In this document: piece by piece, positions 40,456-51,276 of the stretch
Numbering within the stretch: position 1 is the stretch's first letter
Layout of the letters: each line of letters starts with the position of its first letter
Assembly: GCF_014131735.1 (NCBI RefSeq)
Contig: NZ_CP039121.1
Span: 2,790,001 to 2,854,000, forward strand
DNA from: Lactiplantibacillus plantarum
GTDB taxonomy: Bacteria; Bacillota; Bacilli; Lactobacillales; Lactobacillaceae
Length of the DNA: 64,000 nucleotides
Direction: 5' to 3'
Notes under the pieces: generated by a model
Seen by the model: only the letters and a program-made list of their open reading frames with translations
What the model was told of the DNA's origin: nothing
Database searches by the model: none
Program-made: the position numbers and the translations under genes

Positions 40456-41838
40456 TTACATGTTTTCTGGTTCATGTGGTAAGCGGCCCCAGAAGTCAGG
40501 CTTGTTCGTCTGACGTGCCCGGGCAATTGCCATATCATGGAAGTTAACATCATCAGTAATGGTCGAACCAGCCGCGATAAACGAGTGGTCAGCCACTTCA
40601 ACTGGCGCAATGATGTTCGAGTTACTACCAATAAAGGCGGAATCGCCGACATTCGTGTGGTGCTTGTTGACTCCGTCATAGTTAACGAAGACCACACCAC
40701 AACCAACGTTAATATCTTGACCTAACGTTGCGTCACCAACATAAGTCAAATGGCCGACCTTGGTCCGATTACCGATCTTAGCCTTCTTGACTTCGACAAA
40801 GTTACCAAGATGGACGTGTTCACCAATCTCAGCTTGCGGCCGCAAATGGCTATACGGGCCAATATTGCTGTCAGCGTGCATGATGGAATCTTCCAAGAAG
40901 GAAGCCGTCACCCGAACACGATCTTCAATCACCATGTCATGGATCTCGGAGTGCGCGCCGATGAAGCAATCTTCACCAATTGTCGTATGGCCCTTGATCA
41001 AGACGCCTGGTTCAATAATCGTATCAGCACCAATCTTAACGCCCGCATCAATATAGGTATCGTCAGGGTTGATAATTGAAACCCCATTTTCCATATGCTG
41101 CGCGTTGATCCGTTGTTGCATCACTTTGGTTGCTTGGGCTAGAGCTGCACGGGTATTTACCCCCATTGATTCATCAAAATCATCCATTTGATAGGCGGCG
41201 ACCACATCACCCTGATTCTTCATGATCTGAATCACGTCAGTCAAATAATATTCGCCCTGTGCATTATCGTTGGTCACTTCATGTAAGGCGGCAAACAACT
41301 TCTGATTATCGAAGCAGTAGACTCCCGTGTTAATTTCATGAATTTCTTGTTCTTCCTTAGTCGCATCCTTTTGTTCTACAATCTTTTCAACGATGCCTAA
41401 CCGATTGCGAACAACCCGGCCGTAGCCTTGAGGATTAGGTGCCTTGGACGTTAAAATCGTGCCAGCGGCACCCTTAGCTTGATGATATTCAAATAATTCT
41501 TCAAAAGTTTCAGCTTTAAATAAGGGTGTGTCGCCACTGACGATCAGCGTCATCCCATCCGCATCTTTTAAGAGCGATTCGGCTTGTAATACTGCGTGAC
41601 CGGTTCCTAATTGTTCCGTTTGAACCGCGTACTCAGTTCGGTCGCCTAATGCTGCTTCCACATCTTTGGCACCGTGGCCTACAATGGTCACGATATTTGC
41701 CATGTGGGTGGCTTCAACTTGGGTCAAGACGTGGTCGACCATCGATTTGCCACAGACCTGATGTAATACTTTGACTAGCTTGGATTTCATCCGGGTCCCT
41801 TTACCAGCGGCCATGATGATTGCATTTTTGGTTGTCAT
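40456..41838 (-). CDS. glmU: Bifunctional GlcNAc-1-P uridyltransferase / GlcN-1-P acetyltransferase
   Basis: 460 aa. N-terminal pyrophosphorylase domain ([33 protein letters not shown]). From about residue 250 a left-handed beta helix follows with [25 protein letters not shown]. It makes UDP-GlcNAc for peptidoglycan and teichoic acids. It is downstream of purR with a gap of about 70 nt, the Bacillus purR-glmU-prs arrangement. Confidence 0.96.
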
Positions 41839-41906
41839 TACAAATTACTCCTTAGTCCTCAGATAAGTCCATCATATCAAAAAACTGGTCTGGATAACAC
41901 ACCAGG

Positions 41907-42743
41907 CTAGACTTCCGCACCGAAAACCTTCTCCAAATAGTTACCAGCAACGACTTTAATCGCCTTGTCACTATCACTTACGTTGGTTACCCGTAATAAC
42001 GACGTGTAGTCATCGATTAAACGATTGCCAACAAAACTGGCTTCGGCAAAAACGGTGATGCCAATTAAATTAGCATCAAATTCTTCAATCAAGGTCTTCA
42101 TCCCGTTGATTGTGCCGCCGCCCTTCATGAAATCATCCACGATGAGCACGTTGGCGCCTTCCGTTAGGCTTCGCTTAGAAAGTTCCATCTTCTTGATCCG
42201 TTCTGAAGAACCCGAGACATAGTTCACACTAACGGTCGAGCCTTCCGTAATTTTAGAATCATTGCGGACAATCACAAACGGCACATTTAAATAAGTCGCA
42301 ACACTTTGGGCAATCGGAATTCCTTTAGTTGCAACGGTCATAACAGCGTCGATTTTTTGATTCAAGTACTGAGTCGCAATCACCCGACCCACTTGGCGCA
42401 AAATATCTGGTTGGCCTAAAATATCAGATAAATAAACATAGCCACCCGGTAACACCCGACTCTTGTCGGCAACCTTAGTGGTCATCTCGTCAATAAATTC
42501 TTGGGCCTCTTCCTTTAAAATATAAGGAATAAACCGTGCACCACCAGCAGCACCGGGAATGGTTTCCAAGATTCCTGTTCCCCGGGCCTGAAACACTTTC
42601 TTCAAAATCGTTAAATCTTCACTGATTGACGACTTTGCGGATGCGTACCGTTCCGCGAAGTATGTCAATGAAACTAATGTATGGGGACGTTCCAACAAAT
42701 AGCGCGTCATATCTATTAAACGTTCGCTTCTACGTACTTTCAT
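41907..42743 (-). CDS. purR: Purine operon repressor PurR (Bacillus type)
   Basis: 278 aa. N-terminal winged HTH (RSERLIDMTRYLLERPHTLVSL, SSISEDLTILKKVF) and C-terminal phosphoribosyltransferase-like domain with the PRPP loop VLIVDDFMKGGGTING. It represses or activates purine genes and releases DNA on PRPP binding. The start is the ATG at 42741-42743 after GAGGTGGAAG. A PurBox-like sequence lies about 57 nt upstream, which suggests autoregulation. Confidence 0.94.
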   Translation of the reverse strand: MKVRRSERLIDMTRYLLERPHTLVSLTYFAERYASAKSSISEDLTILKKVFQARGTGILETIPGAAGGARFIPYILKEEAQEFIDEMTTKVADKSRVLPGGYVYLSDILGQPDILRQVGRVIATQYLNQKIDAVMTVATKGIPIAQSVATYLNVPFVIVRNDSKITEGSTVSVNYVSGSSERIKKMELSKRSLTEGANVLIVDDFMKGGGTINGMKTLIEEFDANLIGITVFAEASFVGNRLIDDYTSLLRVTNVSDSDKAIKVVAGNYLEKVFGAEV

Positions 42744-42799
42744 AACTTCCACCTCAACCTAAATCATCATTTTTAAAGTCTATGCAAAATGATAACACA

Positions 42800-42812
42800 A
42801 ACGTTCGGAAAT
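42800..42812 (-). promoter_or_regulatory. PurBox upstream of purR
   Basis: ATTTCCGAACGTT on the minus strand, matching the CCGAAC-centred PurBox of lactic acid bacteria except in one of the A/T positions. Confidence 0.5.
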
Positions 42813-42855
42813 AAGCTAATTTTTTCACGTTTTTTTACTAAACCATCGGAATTTC

Positions 42856-43011
42856 TTAATATGTTTGCCAATTATCTTGTCTGTACAGCTCATATTTGGC
42901 GAATTCGAGAACAATAAACTTAGGCAACTTATAACGGAGTAGATACGGAATGTGCCAGGGGAATCCATCGTTCACACGACGTAGCGTCCAGAAAGTTCGA
43001 TTGATTGGTCG
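42856..43011 (-). pseudogene. Possible gene remnant, 51 codons
   Basis: An open frame between two stops whose translation has a protein-like character (FWTLRRVNDGF, FPWHIPYLLRYKLPKF, VLEFAKYELYRQDNW). There is no ATG and no ribosome site, only an internal GTG at 42973-42975. It may be the 3' end of a lost gene beside the toxin island or a chance frame. I do not recognise the family. Confidence 0.3.
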
Positions 43012-43023
43012 CTACTTACACCT

Positions 43024-43065
43024 AAAAAGCCCAGAACGAGTAATTTTGGAATCGTTCTGAGCTTT
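43024..43065 (-). terminator. Hairpin between the 51-codon frame and the island
   Basis: AAAGCTCAGAACG / CGTTCTGGGCTTT stem with TTTT following on the minus strand. Confidence 0.65.
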
Positions 43066-43168
43066 CAAGCAATTTATTTTATTGGCTTCTGCTTATTGAA
43101 TCGTTGTCGTCCCCAAACAATAGGATATAGACAACAGTAATTACCAAATTACCGACTAAACTTTTCTA

Positions 43169-43216
43169 TAAAATAACCGATACTCGGCAATTAGTCCTTG
43201 TCGAATATCGGTTATC
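43169..43216 (-). terminator. Terminator after the small membrane protein gene
   Basis: GATAACCGATATTCG ... CGAGTATCGGTTATTTT stem-loop on the minus strand. Confidence 0.8.
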
Positions 43217-43235
43217 TTAATCTGACTAATTCATG

Positions 43236-43499
43236 TTACTTATTGGCCCGGTGCTTACCCCCAACAAATAAGCCATAGTAAATCAAACTGAATAACAAGC
43301 TACCGAGTAATGACGATACTAGCCCATGTGTCGTAGTTTGTGTCATCACAGCTAAGATTGCTCGAACAGCAAAGTAAGCTACTGGAATAATAGGGCCAAC
43401 AAAATTAGATTGATTCCTTTTTCCCAGTAAATAACTCCAGTATCCTAATCCCAGCGTAATTCCTATAATTACTACTCCAATAATTATAATCGTTGCCAT
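43236..43499 (-). CDS. Small membrane protein of the toxin-immunity island, 87 aa
   Basis: Three hydrophobic segments (IIIIGVVIIGITLGLGYWSYL, IIPVAYFAVRAILAVM, LVSSLLGSLLFSLIYYGLFVG) with a basic C-terminus. It starts 14 nt after the ankyrin gene and ends at its own terminator, so it is the last gene of the toxin operon. It may be a second immunity protein or an unrelated passenger. No family recognised. Base composition is more AT-rich than the core genes. Confidence 0.65.
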   Translation of the reverse strand: MATIIIIGVVIIGITLGLGYWSYLLGKRNQSNFVGPIIPVAYFAVRAILAVMTQTTTHGLVSSLLGSLLFSLIYYGLFVGGKHRANK

Positions 43500-43513
43500 T
43501 TTTCAACCTGCAA

Positions 43514-44056
43514 TCATTTTTTGCCGTTTTCATACTCTTTTACAATATCTAAAAAACCAGTCCTCTCGTTGGTTTCTCGTGCATAATCTATAATGGATTT
43601 CCCAAATGGATCACGCAAACGATAATCTGAGCCCGCCTTTAATAGATAAAAATATAACTCTTCATTTTCCTTAGTATCCAAATCATTATCAAAAACCGCA
43701 TAAAACAGTGGTACATGTCCATACTTATCAACGCTATTTACATCGATGCCGTTCTCGACTAATAGTTTCGTAATTTCCATAGCAAACTTAGGATTTGGAC
43801 GCCATACACAATTGTAAAAATAATGTAATGCGTTTCGATGTTCACTCTTGGTGACAAAGTTAACATCAATACCTGCTTGTAACAAAAAATGAACAATCTT
43901 TAACTTTTCCTCAGGATTGTCATCGTTTGTCATTGCCATGCATAATAAATTAAGTCCTTCAAACTTATCAGTCTCATCCACATTGCCAGAATAATAATTT
44001 TTAAACTGATCAAATGTTCCATCTCTTACCGCACTAAAAGCATTGTAAACTAGCAC
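43514..44056 (-). CDS. Ankyrin-repeat protein, probable immunity protein
   Basis: 180 aa. Contains about three to four ankyrin repeats: EKLKIVHFLLQAGIDVNFVTKSEHRNALHYF (split across lines), ITKLLVENGIDVNSVDKYGHVPLFYAV and YFYLLKAGSDYRLRDPFGKSIIDYA. The start is GTG, 6 nt after the toxin stop, with ACGAGG upstream, so it was translated with the toxin. Ankyrin proteins are a known immunity class for polymorphic toxin nucleases. It seems intact although the toxin is broken. Confidence 0.75.
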   Translation of the reverse strand: MLVYNAFSAVRDGTFDQFKNYYSGNVDETDKFEGLNLLCMAMTNDDNPEEKLKIVHFLLQAGIDVNFVTKSEHRNALHYFYNCVWRPNPKFAMEITKLLVENGIDVNSVDKYGHVPLFYAVFDNDLDTKENEELYFYLLKAGSDYRLRDPFGKSIIDYARETNERTGFLDIVKEYENGKK

Positions 44057-44062
44057 ACTTTT

Positions 44063-44824
44063 TACCTCGTTTCATATTTATGACTCCGATTAGCAGACGG
44101 AGTTTCTAATCTAGAGTTTTTGGGATTAAATTGAAAATCCTTCAATGTCATCTTCCTATTTTTATATAGATTGAACATTTCCTTATAAGACTTACCCGGT
44201 AGATGTCCGAAATCGACCTTTCCTTTTCGGGGTTAACCCGGCTTCCAATGTATCACTTGTTTCGTATTTCGATCAATAAGCACTCCATCTTTAGCTTGCC
44301 TATTATATACTTCCCGCTCGAATTCGAGTTTTTTCTTCCCGGTTAATGTTGGTCGTCCATAAGGTTTTCCGTTCCTAATATAAGAGCCATTTTCCAATGG
44401 GACATTATTTGTCTTTTTATCTTTCCCATCTTTTGAAGATTTCTCCTTGCTAGATTTCTCCTTTTTCCCATGACTATCTTTATTCTGCGAGGATTGTTTT
44501 CTCTGAGAAGCTTTTCTTGCCTTGCCCGCAGCTTTTTTCTTATTGTAGCGCTTCTGTTGTGCTTCTTGGTCTTGTGTTTTGTCGCATGAGAAGTCTTTTT
44601 GGGCTTAGACTTTTGATGTCCCATGCTTGGTCTTTGTAGTTTTGTGAGACTTCGTGGCTGCTTTCTTGGTCGTCTTCCTAGCCGGCTTACGTTTGGCCAA
44701 TTCCTCAGCCGCACGCTTCATTGCCTGCTTAGTTGCCCGACCGGCACAAAGTTCAAGGCTGTCCAAAACGCACCCTTCAAACGAGAACGCTTCTTACCAG
44801 TAGCGCATCTTTCCCCGTAATAAT
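44063..44824 (-). pseudogene. Decayed polymorphic toxin: TG pre-toxin motif and GH-E nuclease tip, cut by an IS
   Basis: The 5' end is lost at the IS. The remnant reads CATGKKRSRLKGAFWTALNFVPVG (pre-toxin TG type), shifts frame near 44730, and runs through a Lys-rich linker with an in-frame TAA at 44605-44607. It ends in WKPG-stop-PRKG, KVDFGHLPG and ANRSHKYETR. These last blocks are the GH-E branch of HNH/Endo VII nuclease toxins. The stop at 44233-44235 stands where relatives have Gln, so CAA to TAA explains it. The final TAA (44063-44065) abuts the ankyrin immunity gene. Confidence 0.75.
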
Positions 44825-46826
<2,002 letters not shown>

Positions 46827-46910
46827 AACATTTTAGCGTGTCACAACGAACCACTTAATTCTGTAAACTACCTACTTTTAACGTGATACAGCTGAACAAG
46901 AATAGCTCCA

Positions 46911-47714
46911 CTAGCTTCCGACCCGAAGTCGCTGATAACCCAGCGCGGCAAAGTAGAAGATACACTCGATTGCAGCGATGAAGAAACTGACTGGTAAATT
47001 CGTGACGTAACTCAAGTACAGCCCCAGCCAAACCCCAATCAACGCGAAACCAATCGCTAGAAAAATCATCTTGCTAACCGTATGGACAAAGTATCGCGCT
47101 GCCGCTGCTGGTAACGTGAGTAAGATAAAAATCAGTAATGACCCCACAATTTGGGCAGCCACGCTGACGCTCATCGCAACGAGTACCAAGAAGACCACTG
47201 AGATGCCGGTCGTCCATAAGCCGCTCACCCGGGCGCCAATCGCATCGAAGGAATCAAATTTGAGTGGCCGGTACAAGCCCAACATCACGAGTAGGACGAT
47301 GGCCGATAAGATTGCGACCCGGATGACATCCGCACTGGCAATCCCAATCACACTCCCAAACAGGATGCTCGTCGCATAACTCGAAGTTTGATTAGATAAC
47401 GACAGGAATAGAATTCCTAAGCCGATAAACAGAGCGGAAATTGCAGAAATCGAGGCTTCGCGTCGTGATTGTTTCACACTCATCTGCCCCACGATGACCG
47501 AACTAATCACGGTAAAAATCAGCATCCCACTCAACGCGGTCCAGCCCATAAAAATCCCGAAGGCTGCACCGGCAAACCCAATTTCAGACAGTGTGTGTGT
47601 CAGAAATGAGAGGTTCCGGGCAATCACGAAAACGCCAATCGTCCCACAAATAATTGCAATAAAGGTTCCTGCTAAGTAGGCGTTTCGCATAAATACTAAG
47701 CTAAACATTGACAT
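46911..47714 (-). CDS. Metal ABC transporter permease, ZnuB/AdcB-like
   Basis: 267 aa ABC-3 family membrane protein with eight or nine hydrophobic segments. FVIARNLSFLTHTLSEIGFAGAAFGIF and the RPLKFDSFDAIGARVSG region are typical of zinc or manganese permeases. It overlaps the end of the ATPase gene by 14 nt. A zinc role is favoured by the Zur box upstream. No binding-protein gene adjoins it. Confidence 0.88.
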   Translation of the reverse strand: MSMFSLVFMRNAYLAGTFIAIICGTIGVFVIARNLSFLTHTLSEIGFAGAAFGIFMGWTALSGMLIFTVISSVIVGQMSVKQSRREASISAISALFIGLGILFLSLSNQTSSYATSILFGSVIGIASADVIRVAILSAIVLLVMLGLYRPLKFDSFDAIGARVSGLWTTGISVVFLVLVAMSVSVAAQIVGSLLIFILLTLPAAAARYFVHTVSKMIFLAIGFALIGVWLGLYLSYVTNLPVSFFIAAIECIFYFAALGYQRLRVGS

Positions 47715-48399
47715 TAGTGGCCTCCTTTAATTGCTCTACCGACATATCAGCGATATTGCCAAATTGCTGGTGGCCGGGCTTTAAGGCCAGATAATGTTTG
47801 GCGTATTGCTTCGCTAATGGCAAGTCGTGCGTCACAAAGAAGACGGTAATGTTGCTAGTTTGGTTTAAGTTCTGAACGAGGTCCAACAATTCATACTTCA
47901 TTTCATTGTCTAGACTAGCCGTCGATTCGTCTAAAATTAATAGCTGCGGTTGTTGCACAATTGCTTGTGCTAAGTAAGCCCGCTGCTTTTCACCACCAGA
48001 AGCCATCCCAAGCGGTCGCTGACGGAGTTTCTTCAAATTGGTCACGGCTAATGCTGTCGCTACCTGACGATGTTCAGCTCGAGACAGCCACGGCTGCCAC
48101 CCTTTTAGGTTCAGCCCGACAAAGTCCTCAATCGTTAACGGATACTCCTGGTCTAAGTTGCGAAATTGGGGCACATAGCCAATTTTAATGGCTTTTTTAT
48201 TCGGATAATACTTAATTTGACCGGCTGTTGGCTTCAGCATGCCAAGCAAGGCGCGAATTAAAGTGGTCTTCCCCACCCCATTTTCACCAATCACGGTCAA
48301 AAAGTCACCTTGTTCAATGTTAAAATTCAAATCTTTAAACACCTGGTTGTTTGGAAAGCCAATTCCAAGGTGTTGGACGGCAATTAACGGTTCCGTCAT
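47701..48399 (-). CDS. Metal ABC transporter ATPase, ZnuC/AdcC-like
   Basis: 232 aa. Walker A GENGVGKTTL, signature ASGGEKQRAYLAQ, Walker B LLILDESTASLD. It is of the short ZnuC type used with ABC-3 permeases. First gene of a two-gene operon behind a strong Zur box at 48429-48449, so expression should rise when zinc is low. The substrate-binding lipoprotein must be encoded elsewhere. Confidence 0.9.
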   Translation of the reverse strand: MTEPLIAVQHLGIGFPNNQVFKDLNFNIEQGDFLTVIGENGVGKTTLIRALLGMLKPTAGQIKYYPNKKAIKIGYVPQFRNLDQEYPLTIEDFVGLNLKGWQPWLSRAEHRQVATALAVTNLKKLRQRPLGMASGGEKQRAYLAQAIVQQPQLLILDESTASLDNEMKYELLDLVQNLNQTSNITVFFVTHDLPLAKQYAKHYLALKPGHQQFGNIADMSVEQLKEATNVNV

Positions 48400-48428
48400 A
48401 ACACTACCCCAACTTTCTAAATTAAAGT

Positions 48429-48449
48429 AAATCGTAATGATTACTATTT
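48429..48449. promoter_or_regulatory. Zur box
   Basis: AAATCGTAAT-g-ATTACTATTT, one mismatch from a perfect palindrome and matching the Firmicutes Zur consensus built on TCGTAATNATTACGA. It lies 30 nt upstream of the znuC-like start. Confidence 0.8.
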
Positions 48450-48591
48450 TAGTTTACCTGAATGCGGTGATTTGTCAATACCTGAGCTCAAAATGCCGCA
48501 ATCATTACCAGCCATGGCAATCATCGGGGGCCTAATCAAATAACACCTTGACCACTAGTTGAATGCGCTTGTCACTAAGACGAGATTGCAA

Positions 48592-48632
48592 AAAAAAGAC
48601 CGTTTTTACCGTTAAGCCGGTAAAACACGGTC
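48592..48632 (-). terminator. Terminator after the alpha/beta hydrolase gene
   Basis: GACCGTGTTTTACCG ... CGGTAAAAACGGTC with T8 following on the minus strand. Confidence 0.9.
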
Positions 48633-48667
48633 AATTCATGTTTATCATTACTTTAATTTAAGGGGGC

Positions 48668-49612
48668 TTAAGCCAACCCCGCCTGCTCATGTAAGAATTC
48701 ATCCAACACTTCTTGATAGCGATCCGGGTGCGTTCGGATGGCTTCAACGTGACCAGCATCGGGGTCGATATACAGGCCCTTTTGTTGTGGCAACTGGTCG
48801 TACAAGGTATGTGCATTGCGAACAGGCACCGTCTGATCCTTGGAACCATGAATCATCAAGATCGGTAACCCGCCATCAATCACCCGTTGCAGAATCCGGC
48901 CATCCTTAAACCCATAGCCCGCGCGAACGTGTGCTAAGCGATTCGCCACCGGCATAATCGGATAGGCTGGCAAGTGGAACTTATGAGTCAGTCTGAACTT
49001 CGCTTCATCATAAAGATCCGCATAACCGCTATCCTCCACAATAGCTTTAACATTCTCCGGTAACGGCTCACCACTAGTCGCCATGACCGTGGCGGCCCCC
49101 ATCGAAATTCCCATCAATACGATGTCAATATCCAGACCTAATTGACTAAGCGCCATCGTAATCCAACGTTCATAATCTAGTCGGTCTAGCCAACCATAAC
49201 CAATCGTATGGCCTTGACTATCACCAAATGACCGGGCATCAGGCATTAAAACGTCATACCCCAAGCTCATAAAGATGCGCGCATACGGAATCATTTGTTC
49301 GCGCGAATGTCCTAGACCATGCGCCAAAATCGCCAAGCGGCCAATTGTTTTCGGATTAGGGATATATGTTGCCACTAAGTTCAGCCCATCAAAGGACTGG
49401 ATCATCCACTGCTGTTTAGGCTGCTTGAAATACCAAAAATTCTCAATTTCAGTGTTTTCTGCCCGCGAACGTTCGCGGCCCTGCTGCTTCTGTGCGTCAC
49501 TCACGTGCATCGCGACTTGATACGCCGCTAAGCCACCAAGTAACGTTCCCGCATAAGTTGCAGCACCAATGACGCCCGCCAATTTCAATCCAAATTTTGT
49601 CGACTGCTTCAT
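48668..49612 (-). CDS. Membrane-anchored alpha/beta hydrolase
   Basis: 314 aa. An N-terminal signal-anchor (LKLAGVIGAATYAGTLLGGLAAYQV) puts the enzyme outside the cell. The hydrolase core has AILAHGLGHSREQM (oxyanion hole), nucleophile elbow MGISMGAATV, acid ILMIHGSKDQTVPV and catalytic DAGHVEA. Resembles the YqkD-type cell-surface hydrolases of lactobacilli. Esterase or peptidase substrate unknown. Confidence 0.88.
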   Translation of the reverse strand: MKQSTKFGLKLAGVIGAATYAGTLLGGLAAYQVAMHVSDAQKQQGRERSRAENTEIENFWYFKQPKQQWMIQSFDGLNLVATYIPNPKTIGRLAILAHGLGHSREQMIPYARIFMSLGYDVLMPDARSFGDSQGHTIGYGWLDRLDYERWITMALSQLGLDIDIVLMGISMGAATVMATSGEPLPENVKAIVEDSGYADLYDEAKFRLTHKFHLPAYPIMPVANRLAHVRAGYGFKDGRILQRVIDGGLPILMIHGSKDQTVPVRNAHTLYDQLPQQKGLYIDPDAGHVEAIRTHPDRYQEVLDEFLHEQAGLA

Positions 49613-49921
49613 CCGAACACCTCCGTTACTCCTTATTTAATCATAAACGCGCATAAATTGCTTACAAAAAGAGATTGCGTTGTCCGAATAACCTATGATG
49701 CGTTGAAGGCAACGACCATCTTCGGGTGTCAACCTGCAAGCAAAGCCGCGGCTACTCGCATTCCGGTGCCAATTGCACTGCTACACCATCTCTGGCTGGA
49801 CACAGGTCGTGATGACAAATGGCTCAGCGCTACCGTTTAAGCGTAGCAGTAAATTAGAGACTCGGCTCACCTAAGCCCGTACCAATAAAAAAAGCCCACC
49901 ATCACGGCGGACTACTGCGGT
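49613..49921. other. Gap between ispE and the hydrolase gene
   Basis: About 310 nt with no supportable gene. Contains the ispE terminator at 49887-49913. A 60-codon plus-strand frame at 49658 has no ribosome site and is not convincing. Confidence 0.55.
49887..49913 (-). terminator. Terminator after ispE
   Basis: AGTCCGCC-gtga-TGGTGGGCT with TTTTTTT following on the minus strand. Confidence 0.8.
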
Positions 49922-50788
49922 CTAATGTTCATTTAAATTAACCGGCCGCACAAGGTATACTTCCCGACAAAAACCCTTCAAGGAATTATACACGCGTTGC
50001 GCCCGCGATTGTTTGCGACACACACCGAACACAGTTGGTCCGGTGCCGCTCATCTGGGCCGCATCCGCCCCAAACGTTAACAATTGCCGCTTGATCTGTA
50101 AAATCTCGGGGTAGCGTTTTGCCGTGATTGGCTCTAAAACGTTGCCCATATTCGCAAAAATCTCCGCGAAATCCTGCTGTTGAATACCAGCCAACAAGGC
50201 CTCAATATTGGGATGCTGGTCGATGCGCTCGTAATTGACCTGCCGCAAAATATTTGGCGTTGACACACTGACTTTCGGCTTCGCTAGAATAATCCACATC
50301 GGCGGCAACTTAGGTAGCGGGGTGACTACATCGCCTTTTCCCGTCACGTGGGCCGTCTGACTGTAGACACAGTATGGCACATCTGAATCTACTTGCAATC
50401 CCAAACGTGCTAACGTGGCTAAGTCCAAGTGGAGATTCCACATCCGGTTCAAGCCCCGTAAAACAGCGGCGGCATCAGATGAGCCGCCTCCTAGACCAGC
50501 CGCTACCGGAATGGCCTTTCTTATTTTGATACGGACACCCCGATCAACATGACAATACCGTTTTAAAACGCTCACCGCTTGAAAAGCTAAGTTACGGCGA
50601 TCATTCGGCAAAAAGCCACTATCGGTGACCACTTCGATTCGGTTCGTATGCAATGATTCTAACATGACATAGTCGGCCAGATCGACCGACGTCATCACCA
50701 TGTCCCACTCTTTATCCCCACTTGGATGTTCAAATAAGGTATCCAGTCCTAAATTGATTTTGGCCGGTGCTTTTTCAACGATCTGCAC
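49922..50788 (-). CDS. ispE: 4-diphosphocytidyl-2-C-methyl-D-erythritol kinase (IspE) homologue
   Basis: 288 aa GHMP kinase. KAPAKINLGLD N-terminus, ATP loop PVAAGLGGGSSDAAAVLRGLN and C-terminal GTGPTVFGV. IspE belongs to the non-mevalonate pathway. Lactobacilli make isoprenoids by the mevalonate route (mvaA is at 60909), so this kinase is likely an orphan whose real substrate is unclear. The start is GTG at 50786-50788, four nt after GAGGGTGAG; another GTG three codons earlier abuts the site. Confidence 0.88.
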   Translation of the reverse strand: MQIVEKAPAKINLGLDTLFEHPSGDKEWDMVMTSVDLADYVMLESLHTNRIEVVTDSGFLPNDRRNLAFQAVSVLKRYCHVDRGVRIKIRKAIPVAAGLGGGSSDAAAVLRGLNRMWNLHLDLATLARLGLQVDSDVPYCVYSQTAHVTGKGDVVTPLPKLPPMWIILAKPKVSVSTPNILRQVNYERIDQHPNIEALLAGIQQQDFAEIFANMGNVLEPITAKRYPEILQIKRQLLTFGADAAQMSGTGPTVFGVCRKQSRAQRVYNSLKGFCREVYLVRPVNLNEH

Positions 50789-50873
50789 GCGTCTCACCCT
50801 CTTCCATGACCGCGATTACCCGGGGTCGCTGACTTACTTTGATACAATTATACTAATATCAAGGCAAAATAAA

Positions 50874-50895
50874 AAGACCTTGCTTGGGGGTCTTA
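50874..50895 (-). terminator. Terminator after veg
   Basis: AAGACC ... GGTCTT followed by TTTATTTT on the minus strand; the stem is short. Confidence 0.6.
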
Positions 50896-50920
50896 ATATT
50901 GAGAATTCACGAGACGCGAA

Positions 50921-51172
50921 TTAAGCTTCAGTTGTTTCATCATCAAAAGCGATTTGAACGTTCTTTGTCAGAACATCAGTATAACTGTAGGAGACCCGTT
51001 CAAATGCGTTTTCTTGTTGATCTAAATCCACAACGAACACCGAACGATAAGTTTCTTTCAAGATACCGTGGCGTTCAGTTGTTTTCTTACGGCCAGCCTG
51101 GGCAACGACCTTCATGCGTTGGCCGATCCGTGAGTCAAGTTTATCTTTAATTGCAGCTAGTGAAATTGGCAT
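50921..51172 (-). CDS. veg: Veg protein
   Basis: 83 aa. Matches the Veg family: LAAIKDKLDSRIGQRMKVVAQAGRKKTTERHGILKETY and FERVSYSYTDVLTKNV (shown in parts). In Bacillus Veg promotes biofilm formation and is very highly expressed. The ksgA-veg-ispE order is conserved in Firmicutes. Ribosome site AGGAGG is close to the ATG. Confidence 0.92.
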   Translation of the reverse strand: MPISLAAIKDKLDSRIGQRMKVVAQAGRKKTTERHGILKETYRSVFVVDLDQQENAFERVSYSYTDVLTKNVQIAFDDETTEA

Positions 51173-51276
51173 TGAGAATCCTCCTCATGAAAGACACTAT
51201 ACTAGCTTTTCACAAAAAAGTCAATATTATATCACAAGGTTTTCTAATGTGCAACCATTTTATAAGCATAGATAAC

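Larger units (their letters stand above)
42744..43235. other. Gap between purR and the immunity-island membrane protein
   Basis: About 490 nt. Holds the PurBox (42800-42812), a 51-codon open frame (42856-43011), a hairpin at 43024-43065 and the terminator of the island at 43169-43216. Confidence 0.6.

Noticed and set aside
44343..44714. A 123-codon basic protein
   Set aside because: It is an out-of-frame reading of the toxin pseudogene's Lys-rich linker; the GH-E motifs are in a different frame.
49658..49840. A 60-codon plus-strand gene
   Set aside because: No ribosome site, no family resemblance, and it overlaps AT-poor intergenic DNA between divergent genes.
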